Position numbers and translations under genes: made by a program. A stretch of DNA of 64,000 nt from Scenedesmus sp. ARA3 (lineage: Eukaryota > Chlorophyta > Chlorophyceae > Sphaeropleales > Scenedesmaceae): positions 62,001 to 126,000 of the forward strand of contig RWJK01001849.1 of NCBI GenBank assembly GCA_004335835.1, written 5' to 3'. The notes beneath the pieces are model-generated. The model was not told the DNA's origin and did no database searches. It saw nothing but the letters and a program-made list of their open reading frames with translations. This document shows positions 1 through 11,786 of the stretch, in pieces; within the stretch, counting starts at the first letter, position 1, and each line of letters begins with the position of its first letter.

Positions 1-210
1 TTGCAGACCACATACATGCAGGGTGGTGGAGCAGCGCATGCACAGGGTGGGGCAGAGGGAACACAGGTAGAAACACTGCTACTCCGCAATCGCACACGCG
101 CTGCAGGTGCAACTCCATTTGCCTGCACAGCTGTGTCTTGCCACAACAATTCAGGGAGCTGACTAGCCCTGCTGCATCAGGGTCTGTCCGTCGGTCTGTG
201 AACCACGCAC

Positions 211-344
211 CTGTCTGCTGCCATCGCTAAGGTAGGGGTTGCTGTCAAGGATTGTCAGCAGGATCTTGTCATACTGTAGGCGCTCCACAGGCGCGCTTTG
301 CTGCTGCTGCTGCTCTGAGGCCTTGAGCTGCACACGGCGCACAT
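211..344 (-). CDS. Internal exon of an unidentified gene, partial
   Basis: This looks like one protein-coding exon on the minus strand. It is bounded by an acceptor (ending GCGCAG, immediately above 344) and a donor (GTGCGT, immediately below 211). Two leading bases finish a split codon, then the frame reads through a short Gln run into a complex-sequence segment containing VERLQYDKILLTILDSNPYL, and it ends in phase 0 at the donor. The mix of a charged/hydrophobic segment and clean splice sites argues for a real exon, whereas the flanking sequence is repetitive and stop-rich. I do not recognise the family. No partner exon could be placed between 1 and 210, so the gene presumably continues past the left edge, and its upstream exons were not found either. 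Confidence 0.5.
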
Positions 345-1466
345 CTGCGCAGGATCACGGAAAACCAAAGTCTTAGCGGGGCAGGACTGCAGGAGAGTAA
401 GAAGAACGATGATTGCAGGACTTTGCTAGGCTGTACAGCAGCTGCAACCACGTCAGCATGCAGACGCGCGTGCAAGTATGCGTGCTGAGCATGCATGAGC
501 ACCAAAACAAGTGCTGATCGTCTGCACAAGGTGACAAAGACAGAGACGAGCGCTGCGTAGCACAGGAAGCTTCCACACCGGAACCAGCAACACGCACCCG
601 GCCTTGAAGAAAATGCTAACGCTCTGGAATGCCTCGAGGTGCTTTCATTGATTCTTTGAGCACCCTTAACGGTGCGCTGGGCTACAACGGAGGCCTGCAT
701 GGCTCGGAGATACAGCGATCTTTGCTTCCGCTGAATGAACGGGCTTGCAAGAACTGTTATATCTATAAACAGCTTGTGGTAGAAACTTTGCTTACGTTGA
801 AGCTGATTCACAATGAAGAAGTAAAGAGCATGGCACTCCAATGTTGTGTTGTGTTAGTTTTTGAAACCTTTGCTCGAACAATCAGCATTTAGACATGGTT
901 AAGTATTGCCTGGAACACAAGCCATTGCTTTTGCGGATGGACACTTGAGCTTCTGCAGCACATCATCAACTGGCTCGCACGCCGCATGCAAGGTTATAAG
1001 TGGCTTTGTGCAGCTTTTTTTCTTGATAATAACTGTTTGGACTGCGTCTGTGAGGCTTCCATCGCAGGTGAGCAAACTGCTGCTGTTGTCAGCGAAATGC
1101 GCATGCCGCCGGCCAGCAGCACAGTTGGCAGTGCTTGAACCGTGGTTGTAGTTAGGTGTAGTCTAGTTGATCGTAGCCGCCCAGGCTTATGCGTGCAAGT
1201 GCTTGCATGGCCTGACAGTGCAGCCAGCTGTTGCTGGGGGCGGGTGCTTTACATCTGGATTTGGCTTCTGACACAGGCTATTTGTAAAAGCCTGAGAACA
1301 CCATCTGCTGGCACAAATGTGTACTTACTCTTTGCCCGAGTTGTTGACCTAGCCTACTGTGCCCATTGCTGCAGGGATTGCACTTGCAGGAGCATGGCCG
1401 CGTGCTTGAGGCAACACCAGCAGCAGCCTCAGCGGCAGCAGTGCGAGCGGCAGCCGCAATAACAGC
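345..1466. other. Region with no supported gene, upstream of BDP1
   Basis: About 1.1 kb between the orphan minus-strand exon and the BDP1 start codon. Short open frames occur on both strands, but none has splice-supported continuation or a recognisable motif. The region presumably holds upstream exons or UTR of the minus-strand gene and the BDP1 promoter. A TATAAG-like string occurs near 995, too far from the start codon to be assigned. Confidence 0.4.
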
Positions 1467-4185
1467 ATGAACTTTGACCTGAATGAGCTTGATAAGCTCA
1501 CAGCAAAGCCTGGCAGGCCTTCAGCCTTCAGGCCAACAGCAAGGGCACGCCCAAAGCCTGCAGGACCAGCAGCAGCAGCAGCAGCAGGCGCTGCAGCGAC
1601 ACCTGCGGCACAGGATGAGGGTGTCACTGTGCATGCGCAAGCAGCACCGCCTGCTGCTGCGGCGGCTGCTGCACCTGCAGCGTCAGCAGCAGCGCGGCCA
1701 GCACCTACTGCAGCACCAGCTGCCAAGTCGAGGCCAGAGGCGCCACAGCCTGCAGGCGCCAGCAGCAAAGCGGCACAGCCAGCAGTGCAGCCTGTGGCAA
1801 GAGCAGCAACAACAGGGGCTGCTGCAGCAGGCGCACGAGCAGGCACCCGCACGGCTGTTGCAGCAGGAGCTGCTCCTGCACAAGCAGCAGCAGCAGCAGC
1901 GCCAGCAGCACGAGCCACACCAGCAGCAGCAGTGTCTGTGCCAGCCCCTGCAGCGGCAGGGGTGCCAGCAGCAAGCTCACGGCCGGCAGCAAGTGCAGCT
2001 CAGCCAGCAGCAGCAGCTGCACCTTCAGCAGCAGCAGCAGCGCCAGCTCCAAGGCATGCTGCAGCTCGAGCTGCGCCAGCCGCACCAAGCACTGCAAGGG
2101 CAGCAGCAGCGGCAGCAAAACCGCCACCAGCTGCTGCACCAGCACCAGCAGCAGCTGCTGCAGCAGCAGCAAGACCACCACCAGGTGCTGCGGCAGCAGC
2201 AACACCGGCAGCAGGCAGTGCAGCGGCAGCAGCAGCAGCAGCAGGGGCCAGAATGGTTGCAGTGCTGGTGCCACAGCCCAACATACAGCAGGCTGCAACA
2301 GGCAGCCAAGGGCAGCAGCAGCAGCAGCCTGGCACAGGCTCACAGCAGCAGCAGCAGCAGCCTGCAGCAGGCAGGCAGCAACAGCGCTATAGCGTTATGC
2401 TGGTCCCTGCAGCAACGCTACAGGCTGTTCAAGCTGCGCAAGTTGCAGCAGCAGCCAAGGCAGCAGCAGCCGGAGCAGCAGCAGCTGCAGCAGCTGGCCC
2501 TGCAGCCGCAGGGGTGGCAGCAGCAGCAGCAGGGACTCAAGGTCAAACCAGGGCAGTGGCACTGCAGGCGGCAGTGCCAGCAGCAGCAGCAGCAGCAGCA
2601 AGTGCGCCAGCTGCTGCGAGCGGAGCAGCGTTTGATGTGTCAGGACTAGCAGCAGCACCCAGGAGGGGCCGGTTTGCGCCTGCCTCACGAGGCAGAGGGG
2701 GCGCTGCTGCTGCTGCAGGGACATCAGCGCGTGGCACGACAGCAGCAGCAGCAGCAGCAGCCACACAGCCAGGGGATGCACTCGCGCCTGAGGCTGCTGC
2801 TACGCAGCCACCTGGCACCCCTGCAGCTGATGATGCAGCGCCTGCTGCTGCTGCTGCTGCCACGCAGCCTGGGCACACACAGCAGGAGCTGCCTGCTGCC
2901 GCCCCATCTCAGCAGCAGCAGCAGCAGCGACGCAGACCACTAGCAGCAGCAGCAGCAACGGATAGCGAAGCAGCGGCACCAGCCAGCAAGAGGCCTCGCA
3001 GGGCGGCAGCAGCCAAGAACCGCAGCCTGGCTGCTGCTGCTGCACGGGCTGCAGCAAAGGCCGCAAATGCATCTGCAGCAGCAGCAGGCAGCGATGGTGA
3101 AGAACACAGTGGCAAAGAGGCCAGCAGCGGCAGTGACTGGGATGTTGAGGAGGAGACACCAGCCCGCAAGCGGACAAGACGGCGGGGCCGTAAAACAGCT
3201 GGCAGCAGCAGCAGTGAGGGTGATGAGGAAGTAGAAAGTGAGGCTGTTTCAGCAGAGGAACAGGAAGAAGAAGAAGAAGAGGAGGGTGGCCCGCTGTCGC
3301 CAGCAGCGAGGCGAAAGCAGCGGGAAGCTGCTTCTGCCAGGAAGCGCAAGGCACGCGAGGACGCTGCTGCTGCTGCCGGCAAGCGGCAGCAGCGACAGGC
3401 TGCGCCGAAACGCCCCAACGCTGCAGCCCCGCAGCGCGCCGCTGCAGCGGCAGCTGCGGCGGCTGCTGGCGAGGCTGCTGCGGTGGCGGCGGAGGCTGCG
3501 GGGGCTGTGCATGGCGTGGGAGAGGGTGCGCTGGTGCTGGTGCCGCAGGACCCTGCCTCTGTTGCTGCTGCGCAGCAGCGGCTGCTGTACCGCAAGGGCC
3601 GCGGCAAGACCATCATCAACATAGAGGAGCCGGTGAGCTGGTGGAGACATAGATAAGCAAGTTGTGTGGCTGTGTAGCATTTCACCAGCAGTTGCTGTCA
3701 GGCTATGAGGGCTATTGATGAGCGCTGCAAAGGAGTCGCTCAATTGTTTATTTGTGGGCACAGCAATGCATTGGTCCATCCGCAACCAGTTGTTTCAAGA
3801 CGCGTTGTCTGCCTTTCGATGCATTGCAATTGTTGCTTTCCACACAGATCGACATGGAGCACTGGTCTATCCGCAACAAGTTGTCCAACACACCTACTGC
3901 CTCCAATGCACTGCTGTTGTTGCTGTCCATGCAGATCGACATGGAGCACTGGTCCATCCGCAACATCGCCAAGCGCGCCTCAGCCTGGGACAGGCAGCAG
4001 GAGGAGGCCAAGCGGCGAGACGCCAAGAAGCGGGCCCAGGAAGCAGCAGCAGCAGCAGCGGCAGAAGGCGAGGAGCCAGACGCCGGTGCCGGCGGGGCAG
4101 CTGCAGCCGCCGGCGACAACGGCGCAGCGGGGCCTGGCGCTATCGCGCTCATCAACAGCGGCCGGCAAGGCAGCGGGCAGCTATC

Positions 4186-4217
<32 letters not shown>

Positions 4218-4704
4218 CTGCTGCGCGCTCGCCTGCTGCTGCTGCTGCTGCTGGGGGCAGGTCTGGTGGTGGTGGGCCTGGGTCCATGGCCCCTCAGCTG
4301 CGCATTGCTGAGGATGGGTCTGTTATTTTGGATGAGGGCAGCCTGGTGGTGCAGGCGCAGCAGGCTGACCTGGCCAGCTTCCGGCGCGTGGACGAGGGGG
4401 TGAGTGACAGAGTTTTGGGTTTTTTTAGCGAGGTTTAGGGTTTGTGCAGTGATTTAAGGTGTGGTGTTGTGTGTGGCTGCTGTTGTGCAGGTGTGCTGTG
4501 TTTTGCGGTTGCCATCAGTCCAGCCAAAGAGCGAAGGTCAGCAGCCATACTAGCAGGTGCTCGCTGCTGCGTGCTGACTAGGCAATCCATGGTACAAACC
4601 TTGGACAGTTGCGTCCCTGCTGCATGTCACTTGTTGGTGATACGTCAACCTGCTGCTGGCTTGATGCTGCTGCTGACCTACGGCGTCTCGCTCCTGCTGT
4701 TGCC

Positions 4705-4750
<46 letters not shown>

Positions 4751-5780
4751 CAGTCGCGCTACCTGAACAGCATGACGTACCTCAACCGCCGCAGCAACGA
4801 CCGCTGGACCAGCAGCGACACGGAGCTGTTCTACAAGGCGCTGACCATCTTCGGCACAGACTTCACAGCCATCGCCAAGCTCTTCCCGGGCAGGGACAGG
4901 TGCGGTTTGCGGAGAAAGATGATGGTGAGACTTGTCCACCGGCAGTTCTTATGTTTCTTTGTGGTTGCATCATGTGTACAGCACAGGCCAAGCTCTTCCC
5001 GGACTTAGACAGGTGCGGCACACATGGGTCCTTGGGTCTGGTGGGATGTACTGCTGTCCTGCTTGCATGCGATATGTCTGTGGACATAGTGCACCATGCA
5101 CATGACGAGCAGACTTGCAGCATTGTTCTGGAACTCTGATAGCATCTGCCTCATACAGACTTGCGGGCGCCACATGCAGATCAGCAAGTTCAAAAAGGAG
5201 CTACCTGAGCCTGTTGTGCACCTTCTTTCTCCCTGAGCTTGCTGCCTCTCATCCTCCAACAGCTGATCGACGACATGTGATCCAACCCATCTTCCACCCC
5301 TGCTGCAGGCGCCACATGAAGACCAAGTTCAACAAGGAGTCGCGGCTGCACCTGGTGCGCATCAACAAGGCCATGGCCGGCAACGACCTGGACGCACAGG
5401 AGATGGCAGACCTGTCGGCAGCAGTGCAGGCGGCAGTGGACAATGAGAATGAGGCCGAGGACGAACCCGCTGCTGCTGCTGCTGGGGGTGGGAGTGCGGC
5501 AAGTGGGGGTGCAGCCAGTGGGGGTGGTGAGGCGAGTGGGGATGTACGGCAGGGCAGCGGTGGCAGTCAGGGGCAGGCAGGGGAGTGGGAGCGGGCGGGG
5601 AGTAGGGAAGGGAGCGTGGGTCGGCAGCAGCAGCAGCAGCAAGGGCGGGATGGAGGGGCAGAGGAGGATGAGGGTGAAGAGGCGGCGGCAGCAGCAGCTG
5701 ATGTCGGGCAGCATGAGGATGGGTATGGTGCTGAGCCGGGGTACGGGTATGACGATGATGAGTACTCAGTAGGCTGGTAG
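1467..5780 (+). CDS. BDP1: Transcription factor TFIIIB component B'' (BDP1)
   Basis: Four exons: 1467-3632, 3935-4399, 4754-4899 and 5309-5780, with matching phases and GT-AG borders, giving 1082 residues. The diagnostic part is the SANT/Myb domain, about residues 890-940 and split over exons 3 and 4. It contains RWTSSDTELFYKALTIFGTD and then LFPGRDRRHMKTKFNKE, closely matching the extended SANT domain of BDP1 proteins. Before it comes the conserved block around LRIAEDGSVILDEGSLVV. BDP1 joins TBP and BRF1 in TFIIIB and recruits RNA polymerase III to tRNA and 5S genes in the nucleus. The first 720 residues are Ala/Gln/Pro-rich low complexity with basic and acidic patches (a run of Glu near 3265) and look disordered. 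The C-terminus is Gly/Glu-rich. Introns 1 and 3 carry partial copies of neighbouring exon edges. The start is the first ATG of the long frame and begins MNFDLNELDKL. Confidence 0.93.
3755..3970. repeat. Exon-edge echo array at the BDP1 intron 1 / exon 2 border
   Basis: Three tandem copies, about 88-90 bp apart, of the intron end plus the start of exon 2. The real exon starts at 3935. A near-perfect copy with its own AG acceptor starts at 3848. A more decayed remnant keeps the GGTCCATCCGCAAC core near 3773. The 3848 acceptor is 87 bases from the real one, keeps the frame, and would add 29 residues if used. Confidence 0.85.
4706..4747. repeat. (CTG)14 tract just before the BDP1 exon 3 acceptor
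   Basis: Fourteen CTG units lie directly upstream of the acceptor that opens exon 3 at 4754, with only GCGCAG between. It occupies the place of the polypyrimidine tract. Confidence 0.9.
4980..5208. repeat. Degenerate echoes of exon 3 end and exon 4 start in BDP1 intron 3
   Basis: At about 4984-5018 the intron repeats the end of exon 3 including its donor (GCCAAGCTCTTCCCGG, then ACAGGTGCGG). At about 5160-5207 it repeats the start of exon 4 (GCGCCACATG, then an AAGTTCAA-like stretch). Both are imperfect and no longer encode the SANT sequence. Confidence 0.75.
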
Positions 5781-6593
5781 GGTGCCAGGTTGCCAGACAG
5801 GCCAACTGTTGGTCACAGATCCGTGAGAGAGTAATTCTGCCAGAATTGACAGTGTCAAACTCTGCTACGGCACCAGTAGCAGGTTCTTGCAAGACACTTG
5901 GGCTGCTTGTTATGTTATTGCAAACTGTATTGTCGTGCCTGCAAATTTCAAACAGCTTGGTGTCTCCATCCTTTGCCAGGTTGGCGTATCTATCCTTTCG
6001 AATTCAAACGCAAGTTGCCATGGCTGTGCACGTCTGCACAGTACGTTGACCGTGAACGCTGCGAGCTGCCATGCGCGGCTGTGTCTGCGGATAACATTGA
6101 AGCGATCAACGTGGCGAAGTTTCTTGGCTGCGTTGACTGGCATGCCAGTGGTAGCTTTTCGGGCGTCTGCAGGAAGTTCGTAGTTGACCGGGAGCTGCTG
6201 GTTACGCTGGATACAAGGGTTCAACAGCCTGATTGTACATACAAAGCTTGAGAAATGCCATCGAGGCAGGCAACGCACGGTCGGTCGCCCAGCTACGTGC
6301 CACCCTCATCATTCAGGTGGCTGACTCAGCTGTCACCGACTCTAACCATCGCGAAACCTAAGCATAACACAATCCGGTCCCCTATATAGTTCTTGTCTTT
6401 GCTGCTGGACTGATTGTAAACAACAAGCACCTCTGATGGCCAAACCAGCAGCAGCAGCTACTCAAACCTTTCAAGGACCACTCCGCTCTCTGTTGAGGCG
6501 GAGAAAAGGGCAGACGCGTGCCCTCAAACCTCCAGTCATTTGATCCCTTTACTTCACACGGACTAATACCACTACCAGGCTTGAACATCAACC
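5781..6593. other. BDP1 3' region and malic enzyme promoter
   Basis: No gene supported. Presumably contains the BDP1 3' UTR and the malic enzyme 5' region. A TATATAG string at about 6383 lies 210 bases before the malic enzyme ATG and is a plausible TATA element. A TGTAA motif at 6415-6419 could be the BDP1 polyadenylation signal but would then overlap the next transcript. The assignment is open. Confidence 0.4.
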
Positions 6594-9500
6594 ATGGCTA
6601 CAGCTACGCTCACCCTGTCCAGGTCCTCCTTGGACCTTGCCGATGCCCGCTTCAAGAGCCTGAAGGGGCCAATCGATGCAGACCTGATGTGGGAGGTCTT
6701 CTGTGGCATTCCTGAGGGTATTGACAGGTACCTGGTGCTCAGGGACCTGCTCACAGTCGCGCCCAAGGTGTACTATCAGCTGCTGCTGCGCCACACTGAG
6801 ACCATCCTGCCATTCATCTACACGGTGAGAACACGTAGCATAGAAGCAGTCTGCAGCTGGCTGTCGTTGAGCTGCGTTGGAGACCGAATGTTGCCGGCGT
6901 GGCAATAGTTGAAGCACCTGGCACAACCACCGTAGCCACGCAGCTAAGGGGTCCCTGGATACTCGACGGAACGGCAAGGCAAAAGCAGAAATATAATGTT
7001 TAAAACAATCAAAAACACTGCACGTTTTGCTTTTTGCGAACAGTGACAGTCATTCCGACGCCTTGCACCGCACTGAGACTCAGCGAGTGCAGCTTCACAG
7101 CAACAAGTCCCACAGCCTCCCAGGACAAGTCATACCTGGTGGCAACAGAGCATTGCAACAGCGATTGGAGCTTAATTTATACATCAATACCAATGTATTT
7201 GAGGCATTAGCAGCATGTGCCTTGGCTGTCCTGTATGTAGGACTGCAAGCGAAGCAGCAGTGTCGCCTGCAGTGCAGCACCAGGGTAAACAGGTGCTGCA
7301 CAGCCGAGGCACATGCTGCTAATGCCTCAAATACATTGGTATTGATGTATACATTAAGCTCCGATCGCTGTTGCAATGCTCTGTTGCCACCAGGTATGAC
7401 TTGTCCTGGGAGGCTGAGGGACTTGCTGTGAAGCTGCACTCGCTGAGTCTCAGTGCGGTGCAAGGCGTCGACATGACTGTCACTGTTCTAAAAAAGCAAA
7501 ACGTGAAATGTTTTTGATTGTTTTAAAAGTTATATTTCTGCTTTTGCCTTGCCGTTCCGTCGAGTATCCAGGGACCCCTTAGCTGCGTGGCTACGGTGGT
7601 TGTGCCAGGTGCATAGTTGAACTTCCGCGCTGACCTGGTGACACGCCACCACACAACCTCCGATCGTGTTCTGTCTGCTTCCTGCAGCCCACTGTTGGCG
7701 AGGCTTGCGAGAGATACCACCAGCTGCCGCTCGAGACGCGTGGGCTGTACCTCACGCTGCATGACAGGGGCAACATCCTCAACAAGCTCCAGGTGCGTGC
7801 ATTCAGGTTCAACGGGGCTAATTTAGAACATCGAACTCGCTTGCCGCATTTAGCAAGAAGCAGCTGTCTTGCTATTGAAGACAAGTAGGGTGCTCAGGCT
7901 GTGCTGCGTGCTGCCTGCTGCAGGCGTGGCCCACCCAGGACATCAAAGTGACCGTCATCACTGATGGGGCGCGCATCCTGGGCCTGGGTGAGTGGGTTGG
8001 TTTATTATCATTTGTTGGATTTGAATTGAATTGAAATTTGGAGTTACGGTGATTGGTGATAGCAGCAGTTCAGCAGAACCACCACATCGGCAGCTGCCCA
8101 TGGCATTGGTTGAATAACATTGTACAAGCCTGCTGTGCGCTGCGTGCGTGTTGTCCTGCAGGCGACCTTGGCGCCAACGGCATGGGCATCAGTGAGGGCA
8201 AGATCACGCTCTACACAGCAGCAGCGGGCGTGGACCCGCAGCAGGTGAGGCATCACATACAGCAGCGATAAGCTGTTGCCTGTGCTGACTAGGGAAGTCA
8301 CCATATCTGTTGTGCATGTAGACGGCTGCTTTTGGACCACTCGGTGTTGGGAAATTGTCCAAGCAGCAGTGCTCAGGCCCTGCCCCATATGAACTGCAAT
8401 CATGGTACCCTGTACAGCTCCACAACCTGCCCCACATGCTGAGCTGCACGCCGTCTGGTCTTTCACGCTGCTGCTGCTGCTGCTGCTGCCGCTACTGCTG
8501 CTGCCTTTGTCGCTGCAGTGCCTGCCCATCTGCGTTGACGCGGGCACCAACAACCCCAAGCTGCTGGCAGACCCGGACTACTGCGGCATCAAGGCGCCAC
8601 GCCTCACCGGTGCGTGAGCACACAATCAACCATTCATTTGAAGCTGCTGTGTGGCTGTTGCTTTAACTGCTTCCACACCACGATGGGCCCCCTCATGTGA
8701 TGAATGAGGTCAAGAGCACCAGGATGCCTCATCCACTGTAGCTGCAGGTGCCACCACATGAGGCTCTGACCATGCTGCTCTGCAACTACAAGAACATCGC
8801 CTGCTGCTCACTTGCACCACATGCTGGTTGCACCTGTCCCTTGCAGGTGCTGAGTTTGACGGCTTCATGGCTGAGGTGATGGAGGGCCTGCGTGCCTGGC
8901 GGCCGCACCTGCTGGTGCAGTTTGAGGACTTTGGCAACAATAATGCTTTCAGGCTGCTGGAGGCATGGCGGCACAAGATGTGTGCCTTCAACGACGACAT
9001 CCAGGTGCTGCTGCTGCTGCTGTCGTTGTGATGCTGTTGTGAATGTTGGTGCGGCGTTGCAGGAGTGCATGTACGTGTGTGGCGATGCAGAGGTTAGAGG
9101 GTAGAAGGTGGCTGTTGATGGACCTGTGCTGTGCACCTTTGTACACTTGCACCAGCCACTCGAAGGGACATTGTCTCTTTGCTGCTGTCTTGTAGTGTGT
9201 TGAGGCTGGCAGGGAGGCACAGGCAAGGGTGCTTACTCCACCCATGATGCGCTACAAAGAGCAACACAGCTAGGAAAGGCTGTTACTACCACACCCTCTT
9301 CACTTACAACTGCTCACATGCTGCTGCTGCTGCTGCCGCTGCTGCTGCTGCAGGGCACCGCGTGCATCACACTGGCCGGCCTGCTGTCTGCGGTGCGCGC
9401 CACCGGCAAGCCGCTGCAGCAGCACAGGCTGCTGTTCCTGGGGGCAGGCGAGGCAGGCACAGGCATAGGGGAGCTGGTGGCACAGTACCTGCACCTGAGG

Positions 9501-11786
9501 CACGGCCTGAGCCTGGTGAGGCGTGTGTTATATTACATATGTTACTAACACATTTGTAACACATTCTGTTCTGAAATGATTGTGAGCCTGGTGAGGCACT
9601 GTAGCACAGTGCAGCACATACAAACAGGTGCCTGCGCACCCGCCCTTCAGACATAAGTGCAGCATGTGATCCGTTCAATCGACTGGTGCAGCTCCTCTGG
9701 CAGCTGGTGTGGGCATGGTATAGTGGCCCACTTGCACCAAAGCTTGTGCCACTGAATGCGGTGGCAGCAAAACGTGCGTGTCATGCAGGGCTTTGATCCA
9801 TACAATATGTGTGCATGGGCATGCTTGGGATGCGTAGCAGCATTTCAAAAGCCAGGCAAAGCGCTGACATTTGTGCATGTGCATGTGCATGTGCTTGTTC
9901 ACGCGTGCCTGCAGGAGGAGGGCCGCCAGCGCTGCTTCTTCCTGGACAGCAAGGTGAGGCTTGCACAGCCAGTGCATCACAGGGCTGAACAGATGGCACT
10001 GTACTACAGCACAGCTGTGCTGTGCAATGTGGTGCAGTGTTGTGCTGTATTATTGTATTGTGCTGTGGTGCCGGCTGGATGTCACGGAGGCATTGCATGG
10101 CAGCTCTGCAAGCTGGAAGCTGGCTCTACGTTGTTACAGGCAGCACATATATGTACCTGAGACACACAAGTGTCCATCTGCTGGCACGCTGACTCTGCCC
10201 ACCTGCCGCTCCCTCTCACACCATCCCACCATTGTCAGGGCTTAGTCTGCAGTTCCCGCAGCACATACTGTGTACGTATTTACCTTACAGGGTGTTCACC
10301 TGCTGACACGCTTACTCTGCGCATCTGCCGCTCCTTCTCACCCCACCACACCACCACCAGGGTCTGGTGTGCAGCTCCCGCAGCAACCTGCAGCACCACA
10401 AGCAGCCCTTTGCACATGATGTGCCATTCTGCCCCGACCTCAAGTCCGCCATCACAGCCCTAAAGCCGACAGCGCTCATTGGCGTTTCCACTATTGCCAA
10501 GGCCTTTAATCAAGAGGTGGTGGGGGCGATGTGTGGCTTGGCTGAGCGCCCGATCATCTTCCCGCTGAGCAACCCCACCAGCAAGAGCGAGTGCAGCTTC
10601 GAGGACGCCTTCAGGTGGGTGGTGTGCTGTGGTGGGGTTTCAGTATGTTTGAAAATGGTTGCTTGGGCTTGATGTACTTGCGGCTCAATGCAAGCAGGCT
10701 GTACAGCTTTGAGTAGAGCTTCTTGTGGGCTTTGGTTGCTGGCTTCGCTGTATCTGTGTGTGAGCATGGTATGGAGCAACACTGCCTCACGCCCAACAGA
10801 TAGATTCGCAATATCTTTGCCGATCGCAAGATATCTTGCTGCCGTAATCACAAGTGACCCGTCGCATGTGCTGCTACTGCTGCTGTGTCACCAGGTGGTC
10901 ATCCGGCAGGGTGCTGTTCGCCAGTGGCTCGCCCTTCACCCCGCTGCATGACGCGGCTGGCGCGCACCTGCTGACTGCACTGCTGCTGTTTCTGCTGCTG
11001 CTGCAGGTGGAGCAACGGCAAGGTGCTGTTTGCCAGTGGCTCGCCCTTCGCCCCGCTGCATGGCGCGGCCGGAGCGCTGCACCACCCCGCGCAGGCCAAC
11101 AACGCGTACATCTTCCCTGCAGTGGGCTTTGCTGCTGTGCTGACGCAGAGCAGCGAGATCACCGATGAGATGTTTGTGCTGGCAGCAGGTGGGCTGGTCA
11201 AAGCCATGCTGTGGTGGTCAATTGGGTTTAAGTAGCTGCTGGGGCAGCCCACCTGTAAGTGGAGGATTGAACTAGTTGTGCAGGATTTCATTACGAGGGT
11301 GCTTCTCAGCATTTGAATTCAGCTGAGCACCCGTAGCTGGTTGAGACACTTGCTGTACGCATGTTCTGAAGACTGGCACTGCTGCTGCTGCTGCTGCTGC
11401 AGAGGAGCTGTCAAAGATGACAGACATGCAGGAGCTGGAGCGGGGCAGGTGAGGGCACTACTGCAGCAGGCCAGCCAACGCACACATGCTCAAAGCTTGC
11501 CATGCAGTTGTGATGTTGCTGTCAGCATAACCCACTGCAGCTCTGGTATTCTGTGTGAGGTGCACATTTTCACTGACACCTGACTCTGTGCTTACCACCA
11601 CCACCTGCTGCTGCTGGGGCCAGGCTGTTCCCTCCCTTCCAGCGCATTAGGGCCATCAGCAAGGTGCTGGCTGGCCGTGTGGCACAGCACATGGTGGCCG
11701 CGGGGCTGGGGTCGCTGCCTGGCGACTTCACTGGAGACTGGGAGGCCTATGTGGCTGACAGGATGTGGCACCACGACCACATGTAG
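6594..11786 (+). CDS. Malic enzyme, NAD(P)-dependent
   Basis: Twelve exons: 6594-6824, 7688-7792, 7924-7987, 8162-8244, 8519-8609, 8847-9004, 9354-9515, 9915-9953, 10361-10614, 11007-11188, 11403-11448 and 11624-11786, giving 525 residues with all phases consistent. It catalyses oxidative decarboxylation of malate to pyruvate with reduction of NAD(P). Visible family marks are the YTPTVGEAC block with catalytic Tyr at residue 76, the [10 protein letters not shown] loop with catalytic Lys147 in GKITLYTA, metal ligands in QFEDF (218-219) and FNDDIQGT, and the dinucleotide fold motif GAGEAGTG (274-281). The N-terminus is short and has no clear transit peptide, so a cytosolic form is my guess. Cofactor preference cannot be fixed by eye. 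Exon 8 is only 39 nt. Intron 1 hosts a foldback transposon, introns 8 and 9 carry echoes of the following exon, and the last exon is repeated four times. Confidence 0.95.
6914..7612. mobile_element. Foldback (long terminal inverted repeat) element, probably non-autonomous Mutator-like
   Basis: A 699-bp palindromic element in malic enzyme intron 1. Its left arm (6914 to about 7229) and right arm (about 7300 to 7612) are inverted copies of roughly 315 bp with only scattered mismatches, around a loop of about 70 bp. The ends are GCACCTGGCACAACC and its reverse complement. It is flanked by perfect 9-bp direct repeats, ATAGTTGAA at 6905-6913 and 7613-7621, which are the target-site duplication. 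A 9-bp duplication plus long inverted repeats suits the Mutator/MULE superfamily, although other foldback families are possible. No transposase frame is present. Insertion inside an intron leaves the splice sites at 6825 and 7687 intact. Confidence 0.88.
9915..9953 (+). other. 39-nt microexon (exon 8) of malic enzyme
   Basis: This exon encodes [13 protein letters not shown], the residues expected just before GLVCSSRS in malic enzymes. It is symmetric (phase 0 at both ends), so skipping would remove 13 residues without a frameshift. Acceptor and donor are both clean. Confidence 0.85.
10168..10395. repeat. Echo of the malic enzyme exon 9 acceptor region
   Basis: A tandem duplication, about 122 bp apart, of the end of intron 8 plus the first bases of exon 9. 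The upstream copy starts its exon-like part at 10239 and keeps the AG, a Leu-Val-Cys-Ser-like stretch and CCCGCAGCA. The real exon begins at 10361. The intronic parts (CACGCT-ACTCTGC and TGCCGCTCC blocks) are also duplicated. Confidence 0.85.
10880..11075. repeat. Echo of malic enzyme exon 10 start
   Basis: At 10895 the intron holds a copy of the first 70 or so bases of exon 10 with its own CAG acceptor. It shares GTGCTGTTCGCCAGTGGCTC with the exon apart from one base. The real exon starts at 11007, 112 bp downstream. Using the copy would change the residues before LFASGSPF. Confidence 0.85.

Noticed and set aside
1349..3785. Several long minus-strand and alternate-frame open frames over BDP1 exon 1
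   Set aside because: They are shadows produced by stop-free CAG/CTG repeats. Only the frame at 1467 connects through splice sites to the SANT domain.
7027..7463. Mirror-image open frames of similar protein sequence on both strands within malic enzyme intron 1
   Set aside because: They arise from the two arms of the foldback element, not from a gene.
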